Shown here in pieces: positions 28,936 through 38,562 of a stretch of 64,000 bases of DNA; the stretch's first letter is position 1, and each line of letters begins with the position of its first letter. Location of the stretch: assembly GCA_007741555.1 (NCBI GenBank), contig CP036526.1, positions 7,429,719 to 7,493,718 of the forward strand. The letters run 5' to 3'. The notes beneath the pieces were generated by a model that searched no databases, was not told the origin of the DNA, and saw only the letters and a list, made by a program, of their open reading frames with translations. The DNA comes from Stieleria marina. GTDB taxonomy: Bacteria > Planctomycetota > Planctomycetia > Pirellulales > Pirellulaceae. A program made the translations under genes and the position numbers.

Positions 28936-30087
28936 TCACTGCAATTCAACGTCGACCCATACCATTCGGTGGTCGCTAGCGGTGATCATTTCGTAGTCGG
29001 GATCCGTTTTCTCAGGCCAAACCACCCCTGCGTCTTTGCGTTTGAGCGTGCGACTGGGCAAGACATAGTCGACTCGCAAATTCCCGCCGAACTTGGCCGT
29101 GTCCAACGCTGGGTCGGCTTTTTGCCGTGCCGCAGATTTCTTGCCTGCTGAGTCCGCGACCGCGCCTTTGCTTTTGGGCTGCGGATCGTACAAACGATCG
29201 TTCGCCAGCAGATCGACGATTGCCTGACGTTTACCGTCTCCATCAACGCTATCCGAATTTAGATCGCCCATGATCACAAATGATTCGCCAACGGCCAATC
29301 CACCCGAGTTGCCTTGGTCATCGACCAACCAGTCGGCTGCCGGATTACTCAAGTAGTGATCCCAAAACTTGATCTCGTCATGATTGCGACATCCGTTGCG
29401 ATCTTCGGGGCCATCGAACACGGGCGGCGTGGGGTGACAGGCCAGAACGTGCAAAACGGTTTCGCCAATTTGGATCGCCACGTCGACGTGATTTTTGCTG
29501 GAGAGCCGAAGCTGATTCCAAAGTTCGTCATCGTGGTATGGCAGTGCAGTTTTTGGATCCACCGGCCGTTTCGCGTCTGGCAAGTCTTTCCAAAGTAGTT
29601 TTTGAAAACTCCGAATTGACGAGTAATTGATCGGATAGCGACTGTAAATCGCCATCGAGTATTGGCCGGGATAGACACCAAAACCCCAGGCATCAGCAGG
29701 TCCATTGGTGCGACCGTTTTGATCTAAGTCCAACTGAGAATCGACACCGGTATTGCTGGAAACGGAATAGACGTACGGGTAGTCGATTGGAGAAAGCTTT
29801 CGCTGCGGTTTTGCAAAATACAACTCGGCAAGCGTCTTGGCTGTCGCACCGTCCGCGTCGTAGTCAATTTCGTTGATCAACAACACGTCAGGTCGGATCG
29901 TCTGTACGACGCGAGCGACTTTTTCGGCCTGCTGATCTCGCCCATCACGCAGTCGCTCCAGAATCTGCCCTGACTTTTTGCCGTACAGAGAAGCGTTATA
30001 GGTTGCGATGCGGATCGTTGATGGTGATTGCGCCGCCACAAATGAATTCAGCAAAACAGTTCCAATTAGGACAAGAACAAGTCTCAA
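28936..30087 (-). CDS. Exported endonuclease/exonuclease/phosphatase-family protein
   Basis: 383 residues. A TTG start at 30087 gives an uninterrupted signal peptide (RLVLVLIGTVLLNSFVAAQ). EEP-superfamily motifs follow: RIATYNASLYG, DVLLINEIDYD with the metal-ligand glutamate, HVLACHPTPP, VIMGDLNSDS and the C-terminal ITASDHRMVWVDVEL with the catalytic His. The family hydrolyses phosphodiesters or phosphomonoesters (nucleic acids, inositol phosphates, lipids). As a periplasmic or extracellular protein it may scavenge phosphate from nucleic acids or phospholipids. The exact substrate cannot be told from the sequence. Confidence 0.9.
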   Translation of the reverse strand: MRLVLVLIGTVLLNSFVAAQSPSTIRIATYNASLYGKKSGQILERLRDGRDQQAEKVARVVQTIRPDVLLINEIDYDADGATAKTLAELYFAKPQRKLSPIDYPYVYSVSSNTGVDSQLDLDQNGRTNGPADAWGFGVYPGQYSMAIYSRYPINYSSIRSFQKLLWKDLPDAKRPVDPKTALPYHDDELWNQLRLSSKNHVDVAIQIGETVLHVLACHPTPPVFDGPEDRNGCRNHDEIKFWDHYLSNPAADWLVDDQGNSGGLAVGESFVIMGDLNSDSVDGDGKRQAIVDLLANDRLYDPQPKSKGAVADSAGKKSAARQKADPALDTAKFGGNLRVDYVLPSRTLKRKDAGVVWPEKTDPDYEMITASDHRMVWVDVELQ

Positions 30088-30374
30088 GGTTGTATTCCGT
30101 AGAAAGAAAGTGAGTGCGAAACAGCGACCATCAGTCTAGCAAGTCGCCCGAGTCCATCGTCGGGGCAAATCCCGTGGGGGGAAGCCGCTCAGGAAGCACT
30201 GTTCACGTAAAGTCGTTGATCGTTTCAACTAGCAAACAGTAATCCACTAACAAACAGTCAACCTCGGCCCTGCGACTCCGCTCGCAGGACATTCCACGGC
30301 GACACCGCGAATCCAGCTTGTTTTCTTGCGATGCGAGAAACGTCCTGCAAGCGGCGTCTCAGGACTACAGAGCC

Positions 30375-32186
30375 ATGATCCCTGAAACCATCCGTCAAAC
30401 AGAACTGCACCGAGTGCTTGGTGCTGCCCCGTTAGCAGACTGCCAGACAAGGTTTGTCGTCTGGTCACCAGACCATGCGCAAGTCACCGTCGTGCTGCCG
30501 CGCGGAAAACGTGAAATTTCGCTCGAAAAGACACCGGGCGGTTATCACGTCGGCGTGGTCGATGATTGTGTTGCCGGCGAACACTATTTCTACCGAGTTG
30601 ATGGTGGCCCACCGCGTCCGGATCCAGCGTCCCGCTTTCAGCCTCAGGGTGTGCACGGACCGAGCGAAGTGGTCGCGCGCGATTTCGATTGGACAGACGG
30701 TGCATGGCAAGGCGTCGATCGCAAAGATTTAGTCGTGTACGAATTGCACATCGGCACGTTCACTCAAGCCGGCACTTTTGCTTCGGCAATCGATCGGCTG
30801 GATGAATTGGCCCAACTGGGCGTGACCGCGATCGAGTTGATGCCCGTATCGGCATCAGCTGGCCGCTGGAACTGGGGCTACGACGGCGTGAACTGGTTTG
30901 CGCCGCTTTCGGCCTATGGAACGCCCGATGATCTACGACGCCTGATCGATGCAGCACATGCCAAAGGTTTGGCTGTGATTTTGGACGTTGTCTACAACCA
31001 CTTGGGCCCCGAAGGAAACTACCTAAGCGAGTTCGGGCCGTATCTTTCGGACCGGCACAACACGGTTTGGGGCGCGGCGCCTAATTTTGACCACCCGACG
31101 TTTGGAACCGAAGTCCGTCGATTCGTGATTGCCAATGCCCTGTATTGGTACGACGAATTTCATTTCGATGGTCTGCGCGTCGACGCGATTCATTGCATGC
31201 GTGATGACAGCGAAACGCACATTGCCGCCGACATCAGCCGTGCTGCCAAAGACTGGTCCGCCGCAGCAGGGCGACCTGCGATGCTGATTGCCGAATCCAA
31301 TGTCTACGATCCAGAGATGATCACGCCGCTTGGCGATGGCGGCATCGGGTTCGACGCCCAGTGGTGCGACGATTTTTTGCACAGCTTGTTTGCATTCGTT
31401 CGGCCCGGAGATCATTTGTGCCACCGGACCTACGAAACATCGGATCTAAAGCAAACGTTGGAGATGGGCTACGTCTACGAAGGCACACTGCGAAACGAAC
31501 GAGGGCGGTGTGCACCGGGCGACCGAGTCAGCACAGAAGGCTTGGTCTATTCGATCCAACACCATGATTTCATCGGCAATCATCCTTTAGGAAAACGGCT
31601 GCATCAATTGACCAGCAAGAAAGTGCAACGCGCCGCAGCGGCACTCCTGCTATTGTCGCCGGGAATTCCGATGCTATTCATGGGGGAAGAGTTTTGCTGC
31701 GAACGTCCGTTTCAGTTCTTTGTTGATTTCGGCGACGAACACCTTCGCACCGCTGTCGTCGAAGGTCGCAAACGGGAGTACCCGCAGCATGACTGGGAAC
31801 ACGGAGTTTTACCGACCGACCCTGCGGCATTTCACACTTCACAGATCGGCACGTTGGAAGATCACGACGTCGAAATGCGAGACTGGTACGCGTCGCTGAT
31901 CAAGCTTCGCAAGCAATGGAAAGCTAGTGGCCTCCTGTGCGACGCTAACTTACGTGTAAACACAGATCAGGATCGCGGACTGTTCGTCTTATCGTATCAG
32001 TCGCCCCATGAAAGCGTCGATATCGCGGTGCGATTAAGCGAGACCACCGATGCTTCAATCGAGACGCCGTTCATTGATCAACCCATATCGGCCAAGGGCA
32101 AATTAGTTCTCGATTCACTGGGTCAAATCGACGGCGATACGTTGGCCCCCAATCACGCCAAGGTGTTTCATCGGTCATCGCAATGA
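30375..32186 (+). CDS. treZ: Malto-oligosyltrehalose trehalohydrolase
   Basis: 603 residues from ATG 30375. An upstream extension (30318) has no conserved residues. An N-terminal CBM48-like domain (TRFVVWSPDHAQVTVVLP) is followed by a GH13 barrel: VIELMPV-type region, DVVYNHLGPEGNYL, FDGLRVDAIHCM with the nucleophile, LIAESNVYDP with the acid/base, and a GIPMLFMGEEF segment. The enzyme releases trehalose from maltooligosyl trehalose (EC 3.2.1.141). Its usual partner treY (maltooligosyl trehalose synthase) is not in the window. It is divergent from the EEP gene. Confidence 0.93.
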   Translation: MIPETIRQTELHRVLGAAPLADCQTRFVVWSPDHAQVTVVLPRGKREISLEKTPGGYHVGVVDDCVAGEHYFYRVDGGPPRPDPASRFQPQGVHGPSEVVARDFDWTDGAWQGVDRKDLVVYELHIGTFTQAGTFASAIDRLDELAQLGVTAIELMPVSASAGRWNWGYDGVNWFAPLSAYGTPDDLRRLIDAAHAKGLAVILDVVYNHLGPEGNYLSEFGPYLSDRHNTVWGAAPNFDHPTFGTEVRRFVIANALYWYDEFHFDGLRVDAIHCMRDDSETHIAADISRAAKDWSAAAGRPAMLIAESNVYDPEMITPLGDGGIGFDAQWCDDFLHSLFAFVRPGDHLCHRTYETSDLKQTLEMGYVYEGTLRNERGRCAPGDRVSTEGLVYSIQHHDFIGNHPLGKRLHQLTSKKVQRAAAALLLLSPGIPMLFMGEEFCCERPFQFFVDFGDEHLRTAVVEGRKREYPQHDWEHGVLPTDPAAFHTSQIGTLEDHDVEMRDWYASLIKLRKQWKASGLLCDANLRVNTDQDRGLFVLSYQSPHESVDIAVRLSETTDASIETPFIDQPISAKGKLVLDSLGQIDGDTLAPNHAKVFHRSSQ

Positions 32187-32368
32187 CCAGTGAATTACCA
32201 CCTGCGCGCAATGAATGACCACTTCACTCTCGGGAGCAAAATCGCCTACCGAGCCGAAAGTCGTTTGGCAACTATTCCAAAAAAATCCGAAAAACGCCCC
32301 ATCAAAACGCTCTCTGAGTCGTCGTGACTAGTAGAGATCTAATTTCGATTCAATTGGGAGAAAGCGTG

Positions 32369-33286
32369 ATGAGTGACTTTGCAAAGGGTGTCTTCTTGAT
32401 CGTGTGCTTCGCCGTGGCTGGCTGCGGTCCCCATGAGTACCAGGACGCGACAGCTTCGATCAGCTCCGACGAGAGCTTTGCAACGCATGAGTTTCGATCA
32501 TCGACCGAGACCGCAGCTGACTCCGCTGTGATGGCTGAACTGGTCACACTCTCCGAATCAGACGCGCCGCAAGTTCGGTTCGCGACTGCCCAAAATCGCA
32601 AGATCATCTACAACACTTCCATTGGCTTGGTCGTTACCAGCTATCGCGATTTTGAGTCTCGGCTCCCGATTCTTGTTGCTGAATTTGGTGGTTATGTTGC
32701 TAACAACCAGACCAACCGAACGTTTCGCGACCAGCAAGCGGGAACTTGGACGGTGCGCGTTCCGGTCGATCGATACACTGCATTTCTAAACGGCGTCAGT
32801 GCTCTGGGGTTTGCCGAACAGCGAAACGAAAACGCTCAAGACGTGACCGAAGAGTTCGTCGACATTGAAGCGAGAATCAAGAACAAGAAACAACTGGAAG
32901 AAAGAGTCCTATCGATCCTAAATGATCGCGCCGGCAAGTTAGCGGACATCTTGGAAGTAGAACGCGAACTATCACGTGTTCGCGAAGCAATTGAACGCAT
33001 GGAGGGACGCATGCGATATTTGGCCGATCGAACTTCGCTGGCAACGGTAACGATCAATTGCCGCGAAGAACAAGAGTATCAGCCCGCGTCCGCCCCCACT
33101 TTGGCAAAACGTATCTCGCAAGCCTGGAGCGAATCGATCGGAGCCATGCAACTGGCGGGATCGAATTTGCTGGTCGCGTTGATCGCGTTGTTTCCATGGG
33201 CGGTTCTGTTCCTAATTGGCGGGTGGATGCTGCTGCGTATCGGCAAACGATGGTGGCCGTGGCTTGAAATTCGGCGGGCTGTCTAG
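32369..33286 (+). CDS. DUF4349-domain lipoprotein
   Basis: 305 residues from ATG 32369, supported by GGGAG upstream. It has a lipoprotein signal (FLIVCFAVAGC, lipobox VAGC). The central part (about 75-250) matches DUF4349: KIIYNTSIGLVV, FGGYVANNQTNRTF, TWTVRVPVDRYTAFLNGV, then a coiled coil (EARIKNKKQLEERVLSIL, VERELSRVREAIERMEGRMR). One C-terminal TM (LLVALIALFPWAVLFLIGGW) and a basic tail follow. So it is anchored at both ends, with the coiled coil outside the cytoplasm. Function unknown in the family; an envelope-stress or structural role has been guessed. Confidence 0.88.
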   Translation: MSDFAKGVFLIVCFAVAGCGPHEYQDATASISSDESFATHEFRSSTETAADSAVMAELVTLSESDAPQVRFATAQNRKIIYNTSIGLVVTSYRDFESRLPILVAEFGGYVANNQTNRTFRDQQAGTWTVRVPVDRYTAFLNGVSALGFAEQRNENAQDVTEEFVDIEARIKNKKQLEERVLSILNDRAGKLADILEVERELSRVREAIERMEGRMRYLADRTSLATVTINCREEQEYQPASAPTLAKRISQAWSESIGAMQLAGSNLLVALIALFPWAVLFLIGGWMLLRIGKRWWPWLEIRRAV

Positions 33287-33436
33287 GCTGCGTGAACTCG
33301 CTTCAGCGTGGGGTTTGAGCAACGAACTTGCCAACTGACTCTGTTAGCTCGGTCATTCCCGGACTTTGCCTAGAGTTATCCGCATCCGCGGCTCCCAGAT
33401 GCTTGATTGGGATGATGGGTATAATTCGCCGTTGAT

Positions 33437-35485
33437 TTGCGAGACAATAAAAACCTGCTGCCTTCTTCTCCTGCGCTGACATTTACGAGTGGCCGTCTTT
33501 TGAACTCTCCCAACGCTGTCCACACGCCCGAACTATTACGTTTAGGGAACCGCATTTCGGTACTGCCCATCATTCACGGCAGCGGTCAGTTTGCATTGAC
33601 GGTGCGTCGTTGGATGCTGGAACAATCGTTCGATTGCGTCGCCGTGCCACTACCAGAATCGTTTCGTGAGGAAGTCGAAGCTGGCGTTGTGCAATTGCCA
33701 CGGCCTTCCATTGTGATCCAACGTCCTACGCCTACTTTTGAACAAACGCCCGACTGGCAAGCGAGCGAGTGGACACCCGATCGCGACGAATTGGACGGAG
33801 CCGGCGAAGACGATGATGATGCCCAGCTGCATAGTTACGTGCCGATCGATCCGTGCCAGGGTGTGATCATGGCGATCCGAGCTGCGATGGGCGAACACAT
33901 TCCCCGAGCTTACGTGGATTTGGAAACGGATACGTTCCTACCGTTTTCGACCGTGATGCCCGATCCTTTTGCCGTTCGCCAAGTCGCCCCGGACAAGTTT
34001 GCTGCCGCGGTGCTGCCCAGTATTCCACGGCCACCCGACGAACAGACTCGCAGTCGGATAGTCCACACCGCGTGGCGATTGTCACAACTGGAGAAGCGTC
34101 ATGAACACGTCCTGTTTGTCTGTAGCGTGCTGCACTGGCCGTGGGTCCGCGAAGCGTACAGCGAGTTGTTTCATGACGACGAAAGTACTCGCAGCGAATC
34201 GGCGGCAGAGATTGATCTTCCGCTGCACGACGAAACGCTCGCGCCAACTCGCTACGCCATCGAAAATCGAACGGCGATGTTCTTGTTCGGCGAACTGCCT
34301 TTCATCACAGGACTGTACGAACGAGCGCGGAGCGAACTGGAAGAAGACGAGAACTTGCAGATCGATGGCGTCAAAGAGCTTCTAATTGCGTCGCGAGAGT
34401 CGTACCGAAAAGAATTTCGCCGACGCGCACGACGGGTCACGCCACTGCACTTGGCGAAGTGCTTGCAGTACGTTCGCAATCTTTCCTTGATTCATCGCCG
34501 GATGACTCCGGATTTGATCACGATCATCACGGCTGCAAAACAGATTCTGGGGGATCAGTTCGCGCTGCATGTCGCCGAACGCGCTAACGAGTATCCGCAT
34601 CGCAGCGGTGACGTGAAACAAGTCGATCTGGAGACTGTCTCACTGGGGATCGACCAGGCTCGACTCCCAGGTGGTGGTGTCGTGCCGCTGGTTAGCCGGT
34701 TGCCGGGACCGCCGATGACGTGGAGCACTTTGAAACTTCAGCGTCGACCAAGTGAGAGCGAAAAGACGCAGTGGGAGTATCGCTGGAATCCGCACACCCA
34801 GTGCAGTTATCCGCCGGAAGACGACCGAATTGAAAATTTCCGGACGCGTGTGTTTGATCGAGCCAAAGCGATCATGGGCAACGATTTGGCGCGCACGGAA
34901 AAGTTCACCACCAGCGTCAAAGACGGCATCGATATTCGAGATACGCTGCGACATTGGTACGAAAAACAGATCTACGTCAAAGTCGTTCCGCCCAGTCGTG
35001 GCAAACTGGATGCGTGCGTAATGCTGTTTGATTCGCCGGCGGACCCTCGCGAGTATCCTTGGCGAACGACTTGGTTTGCTGAGCACAAAGATGAATCGAC
35101 GCTGGCGTTTTTTGCGACCAATTACGAAAAAGAAATGGTCGGTCCTGGAATCGGCATGGGCGTCTATGGCGGCGCGATGTTTTTGTTTCCGCCGGTACCG
35201 ATTCGTGACGTTTGGACCGATCGACGATTGGATTTTACAACGACGCTGGAAGAACGTTTGATCGCGGGCGCTTGCGTGCACGCCAAGGGACGGCAAATCG
35301 CGATTTTGTCAGCACTGCCACCCGGCAGCGGACTGAAACGACTGGCGCGGCGGCACAAGAAGCAGTTGGTGCACGTGCCGCTGGGTTCGTTTAGCGATGA
35401 ACAGGTGCAACAACTAAGAATGGTGCACGTGCTGAACGGACAAGAAGTGCGAAGCTATGCCGAAGAGTTCATTCGCAAGGTGTAA
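33437..35485 (+). CDS. Protein of unknown function, 682 residues
   Basis: I do not recognise a characterised family. The start is uncertain: TTG 33437 is the longest option, and a TTG at 33500 or the first ATG (WMLEQ) would cut into the conserved-looking N-terminal block ISVLPIIHGSGQFALTVRRW. That block, followed by FDCVAVPLPESFREEV, is built like the start of TraB/ChaN- or DUF5682-like proteins, but the similarity is only suggestive. The protein is rich in acidic and basic residues, has no signal peptide or TM, and contains many Trp/His/Arg residues. It ends with KKQLVHVPLGSFSDEQVQQL. It is probably cytoplasmic. The 3' end is followed by a REP-like hairpin before the convergent carboxylesterase gene. 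Confidence 0.75.
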   Translation: MRDNKNLLPSSPALTFTSGRLLNSPNAVHTPELLRLGNRISVLPIIHGSGQFALTVRRWMLEQSFDCVAVPLPESFREEVEAGVVQLPRPSIVIQRPTPTFEQTPDWQASEWTPDRDELDGAGEDDDDAQLHSYVPIDPCQGVIMAIRAAMGEHIPRAYVDLETDTFLPFSTVMPDPFAVRQVAPDKFAAAVLPSIPRPPDEQTRSRIVHTAWRLSQLEKRHEHVLFVCSVLHWPWVREAYSELFHDDESTRSESAAEIDLPLHDETLAPTRYAIENRTAMFLFGELPFITGLYERARSELEEDENLQIDGVKELLIASRESYRKEFRRRARRVTPLHLAKCLQYVRNLSLIHRRMTPDLITIITAAKQILGDQFALHVAERANEYPHRSGDVKQVDLETVSLGIDQARLPGGGVVPLVSRLPGPPMTWSTLKLQRRPSESEKTQWEYRWNPHTQCSYPPEDDRIENFRTRVFDRAKAIMGNDLARTEKFTTSVKDGIDIRDTLRHWYEKQIYVKVVPPSRGKLDACVMLFDSPADPREYPWRTTWFAEHKDESTLAFFATNYEKEMVGPGIGMGVYGGAMFLFPPVPIRDVWTDRRLDFTTTLEERLIAGACVHAKGRQIAILSALPPGSGLKRLARRHKKQLVHVPLGSFSDEQVQQLRMVHVLNGQEVRSYAEEFIRKV

Positions 35486-35510
35486 ATTTTGTACGGCGCT
35501 GGATAAGTGC

Positions 35511-35529
35511 CCGTGGCTAGCGCCAGCGG
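35511..35529. repeat. REP-like hairpin, single copy (B orientation)
   Basis: Sequence CCGTGGCTAGCGCCAGCGG. The complementary strand folds as CCG-(C bulge)-TGGC, loop GCTA, GCCA-CGG. It lies between convergent genes, and the surrounding ~25 nt are nearly identical to the copy at 40146. Confidence 0.8.
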
Positions 35530-35547
35530 CTAACTTTAGTGGTACTG

Positions 35548-36276
35548 CTAGGGCAGTTCTCTTAGGGCTTCGGTGGTGTGTTCGATGGATTCCGGAGCGA
35601 TGGTGTGCGGCCCGCGGAAGGAATGGAACGTCGCGTCTACCTCTCCTTCTTCGAGCAGCGCGTGCAACCGCTGAGCACTCGTGAATGGCAGAATCGGATC
35701 TTCGGTGCCGTGTGCCTGATAGACATGCGTATTGGCCAAGCGATTCATGGCGGCTTGCCACTGGGGTTCGCAGATGACGGTCCCCGAAAACTGCATCAAA
35801 AACTGCGGTGGATCAATCGTGCCGCGCAGCGCCGTATCCATCGTCAACATTGCTCCTTGCGAAAAACCGCCCAAGGCTAGCGGTGTTGCATCGCCGCCAA
35901 GCTCTTTCTTAGCCAACTTGATCGTTTCGCAAAGTTGACTGCGCGCCTCTTCGATCCCCGGCGGTTCGTGCGCGTGTAGTTCATCGAATGCGTTCGCTTC
36001 GATGGCCTCCATAAGTCGAGCCATGTTCAATGGCCACCACGCTCGGCCGTCAGGCATTCCTAGCTCGGCAAGTGTGCCCGGCGCGGCAGGAAAAATGAAA
36101 CGGAATCGATCGGCGTCGTCACCAAGGCCTTCGATCCACGGCTGGCAAAGGCCCGCCAAATCGTGGCCGGGTGCGCCATATCCGTGGCAAACGACCACAG
36201 CGACGGATGGGCTATCACCGCCATCGACGACGATGCAATCGAGCGAACCGTAGCGAATGTGTTGGGGTTGGATCAT
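35548..36276 (-). CDS. Carboxylesterase/phospholipase-type alpha/beta hydrolase
   Basis: 242 residues. The alpha/beta fold is complete: VVVCHGYGAPGHDL near the start, the nucleophile LGGFSQGAMLTM (GFSQG), the acid in AHGTEDPILPF, and the histidine in FRGPHTIAPE. This order and the GFSQG motif fit the carboxylesterase/acyl-protein-thioesterase family (Abhydrolase_2). There is no signal peptide, so it probably hydrolyses cytoplasmic esters such as short-chain acylated metabolites. ATG 36276 is used. It is transcribed towards the REP-like element at 35511. Confidence 0.92.
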   Translation of the reverse strand: MIQPQHIRYGSLDCIVVDGGDSPSVAVVVCHGYGAPGHDLAGLCQPWIEGLGDDADRFRFIFPAAPGTLAELGMPDGRAWWPLNMARLMEAIEANAFDELHAHEPPGIEEARSQLCETIKLAKKELGGDATPLALGGFSQGAMLTMDTALRGTIDPPQFLMQFSGTVICEPQWQAAMNRLANTHVYQAHGTEDPILPFTSAQRLHALLEEGEVDATFHSFRGPHTIAPESIEHTTEALRELP

Positions 36277-36341
36277 GGTTTGTTGTGACCTAGCGTGAAA
36301 TTTTTCGCTTTGTGTTGATGTCCCGCGACGACTTGCCTATC

Positions 36342-38315
36342 TCATTCTTCGTCGGCGTTCATGTCTAGCTGACGCATTTTGCGATAGAGATTGGATCGGT
36401 GTAAGCCCAAGCTGGCGGCGGCGTCGGTCATGTTGCCACCTGAGCGTGCAATCGCATTTTCGATGTGCGTGACTTGAAAGACCCTAGTCGCGTCGGTCAA
36501 TTCGTCCGGAAATTGGCTGGCGTCCACGGACGTAGACGCCGCATTGATACGACTCGCCGCGGAGGTATTCAACGTCAAATCGGCTGCCGTGATCACGTCT
36601 TCGCTGGTCAAATAGCACAGGCGTTCGATTGTGTTTCGCAACTCGCGAACATTTCCCGGCCACGGATGCGACAGCATGGCTTTGCGAGCCGATGCGTCCA
36701 ATGTTGGCACTTGCCGGCCAATGTGATAGCAGAAATGCTGCATGAAATGCTCGGCTAGCAACAACACGTCGTCGCCGCGCTGGTGCAGCGACGGCAGTGT
36801 GAGTGACACGACGTTCAGCCGAAAGAAAAGATCTTCGCGAAAACGGCGTTCGGCGATCAGCTGTTCCAGCGGTTGATTCGTCGCCGCAATCACCCGCACG
36901 TCGACGGGGATCGTTTGCGAACCGCCGACACGTACCACCACCTTTTCTTCCAAGACACGCAGCAGCTTGGCTTGCCCGCCAGGACTCATGTCGCCGACTT
37001 CATCCAGAAACAGCGTGCCGCCGTTGGCCAGTTCGAACTTGCCGACACGAGTTTGATTGGCGTCCGTGAAAGCGCCTTTTTCGTGCCCGAACAATTCGCT
37101 TTCCAACAGCGATTCGACCAAAGCGGCGCAGTTCACCGCGATAAACGGTCCATTGCGGCGATTGCTTTCGTAGTGAACGTGCTGTGCCAAGACTTCCTTG
37201 CCGGTTCCGTTTCGGCCCAGGATCAGCAGCGACAAATCCGTCTTGGCGACTTTGCCTGCGCTGGTGCGAACCGATTGAATCGACGGATGATCGCCGATCA
37301 ATTTGGTTGCCGACGCCGCGTCATCGACAAGACGGTCACGCGATTGCGCAAGCGTACGACGAGCCCGCAGCCCTTCGATTGCGACCGATGCGTGCGTTGC
37401 CAAATCGGACAACACGGCGGCGTCAAACGCACCAAAGGATCCGTTGTTGTGATTGATGGCCTCAAACACGCCGATCACATCGCCGCGATGGCCACCTTGC
37501 ATCGGGACAGCAAGCAGTGAATCGGTTTGAAATTCGGTCTTCTTGTCGACTTTGCGGTTGATGCGTGCTTCATCGTCGGCGTCGGCACTCCAGAGCTTGG
37601 GTTCACCGCTGAGAAGCACTTCGCCGACAATGCCCACGCTGTCGGCGACTTCGAGTACTCCGCCATCGATTCCCAAAGCCGGACGACCGATCAATTTTTT
37701 GCGGCGTTTGTCCCAAAGAAAGATGCTGGCTCGCTGGCAGTCCAGCAACTCCGTCGCGGTATCGGCGATGGCATGAAGTAGCTTTTCGTCGTCATCGAGA
37801 CGCTGCCAATCGATGGAAGCATTTAAGACAGCGGTCAATTGTTCGATGCGAAGTTTGCGTCGGTCGCGTTGATCGATTCGCGACAAGACGCTGGACGTAA
37901 TCTGTGTGGTCCGCTGGATGTGTGACTGGGCGGCTGGCTGACCATCTAGGCGAACGACCAAAGCGGAAGCGGTTGCAATCGAAAGCGGAAGATCGTCGTC
38001 AGTGGTTAGACTTGGTAACGGCGCAACGCACCACTGGTCGGTCAGCGAAATGGCAGAACGATCGATCGCGTCGCTAATTTCATCTTCGGGCAGCGTCGTC
38101 GATTTGCCGACCCACAGGTCGGTCTGCCACTGCGACTGGACTTGGCGGACGATCCCGCCGCAGGGAGTCGCTCCGTCGCCGGGCGTTTGACCAGTGATTT
38201 GGCTCAGCAGGAGGGGCAGGGCAGTGGCACGAAACTGCTCGCGTGAGAGTTCCTGCTGCAAGATTTCAAATATTTCGGCTGTCACGGCAGAGTTAACGTC
38301 ATTTGCTTCGGCCAT
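36342..38315 (-). CDS. GAF-domain sigma-54-dependent activator with Fis-type HTH
   Basis: About 657 residues (ATG 38315; a GTG one codon upstream is possible). A GAF domain lies roughly at 170-320 (ADTATELLDCQRASIFLWD). The AAA+ domain (~350-575) has Walker A GRNGTGKE, a GAFTDA sequence at the sigma-54 contact loop (normally GAFTGA), Walker B GGTLFLDEVGDM and the arginine-finger region. A Fis HTH ends the protein (NMTDAAASLGLHRSNLYRKMRQL). It should activate sigma-54 promoters in response to a small ligand bound by GAF. The GAFTDA variant may change sigma-54 contact. The likely targets include its divergent neighbour fabI, but this is not shown. Confidence 0.93.
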   Translation of the reverse strand: MAEANDVNSAVTAEIFEILQQELSREQFRATALPLLLSQITGQTPGDGATPCGGIVRQVQSQWQTDLWVGKSTTLPEDEISDAIDRSAISLTDQWCVAPLPSLTTDDDLPLSIATASALVVRLDGQPAAQSHIQRTTQITSSVLSRIDQRDRRKLRIEQLTAVLNASIDWQRLDDDEKLLHAIADTATELLDCQRASIFLWDKRRKKLIGRPALGIDGGVLEVADSVGIVGEVLLSGEPKLWSADADDEARINRKVDKKTEFQTDSLLAVPMQGGHRGDVIGVFEAINHNNGSFGAFDAAVLSDLATHASVAIEGLRARRTLAQSRDRLVDDAASATKLIGDHPSIQSVRTSAGKVAKTDLSLLILGRNGTGKEVLAQHVHYESNRRNGPFIAVNCAALVESLLESELFGHEKGAFTDANQTRVGKFELANGGTLFLDEVGDMSPGGQAKLLRVLEEKVVVRVGGSQTIPVDVRVIAATNQPLEQLIAERRFREDLFFRLNVVSLTLPSLHQRGDDVLLLAEHFMQHFCYHIGRQVPTLDASARKAMLSHPWPGNVRELRNTIERLCYLTSEDVITAADLTLNTSAASRINAASTSVDASQFPDELTDATRVFQVTHIENAIARSGGNMTDAAASLGLHRSNLYRKMRQLDMNADEE

Positions 38316-38428
38316 CACTTTGTAAGTTCCACTTAGAACTTATCCCAGAATCGCCCCCTACTAGAACCGCCCAACAATCGCGTCCGTTCGATTCCCAGCC
38401 CCACTGATCAGACGCGTCGACCTTCGTA

Positions 38429-38466
38429 CGTCCGGCAGGTTGTTGGGATTCGTCCGGCAGGTTGTT
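38429..38466. promoter_or_regulatory. 16-bp direct repeat with 22-bp period between sigma-54 activator and fabI
   Basis: CGTCCGGCAGGTTGTT occurs at 38429-38444 and again at 38451-38466. The period of two helical turns would place both sites on the same DNA face, as for a dimeric or cooperative regulator. It lies in the divergent region, about 100 bp upstream of the fabI start. Confidence 0.5.
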
Positions 38467-38562
38467 AGGCAAATAGACGCGGCGGGCAGTTTGGCGGTAT
38501 GTTGTCCGACCGACAGTGTGACACGAATCTTGATGCCATGATCCCGCGAGGAATTAGTTCAG

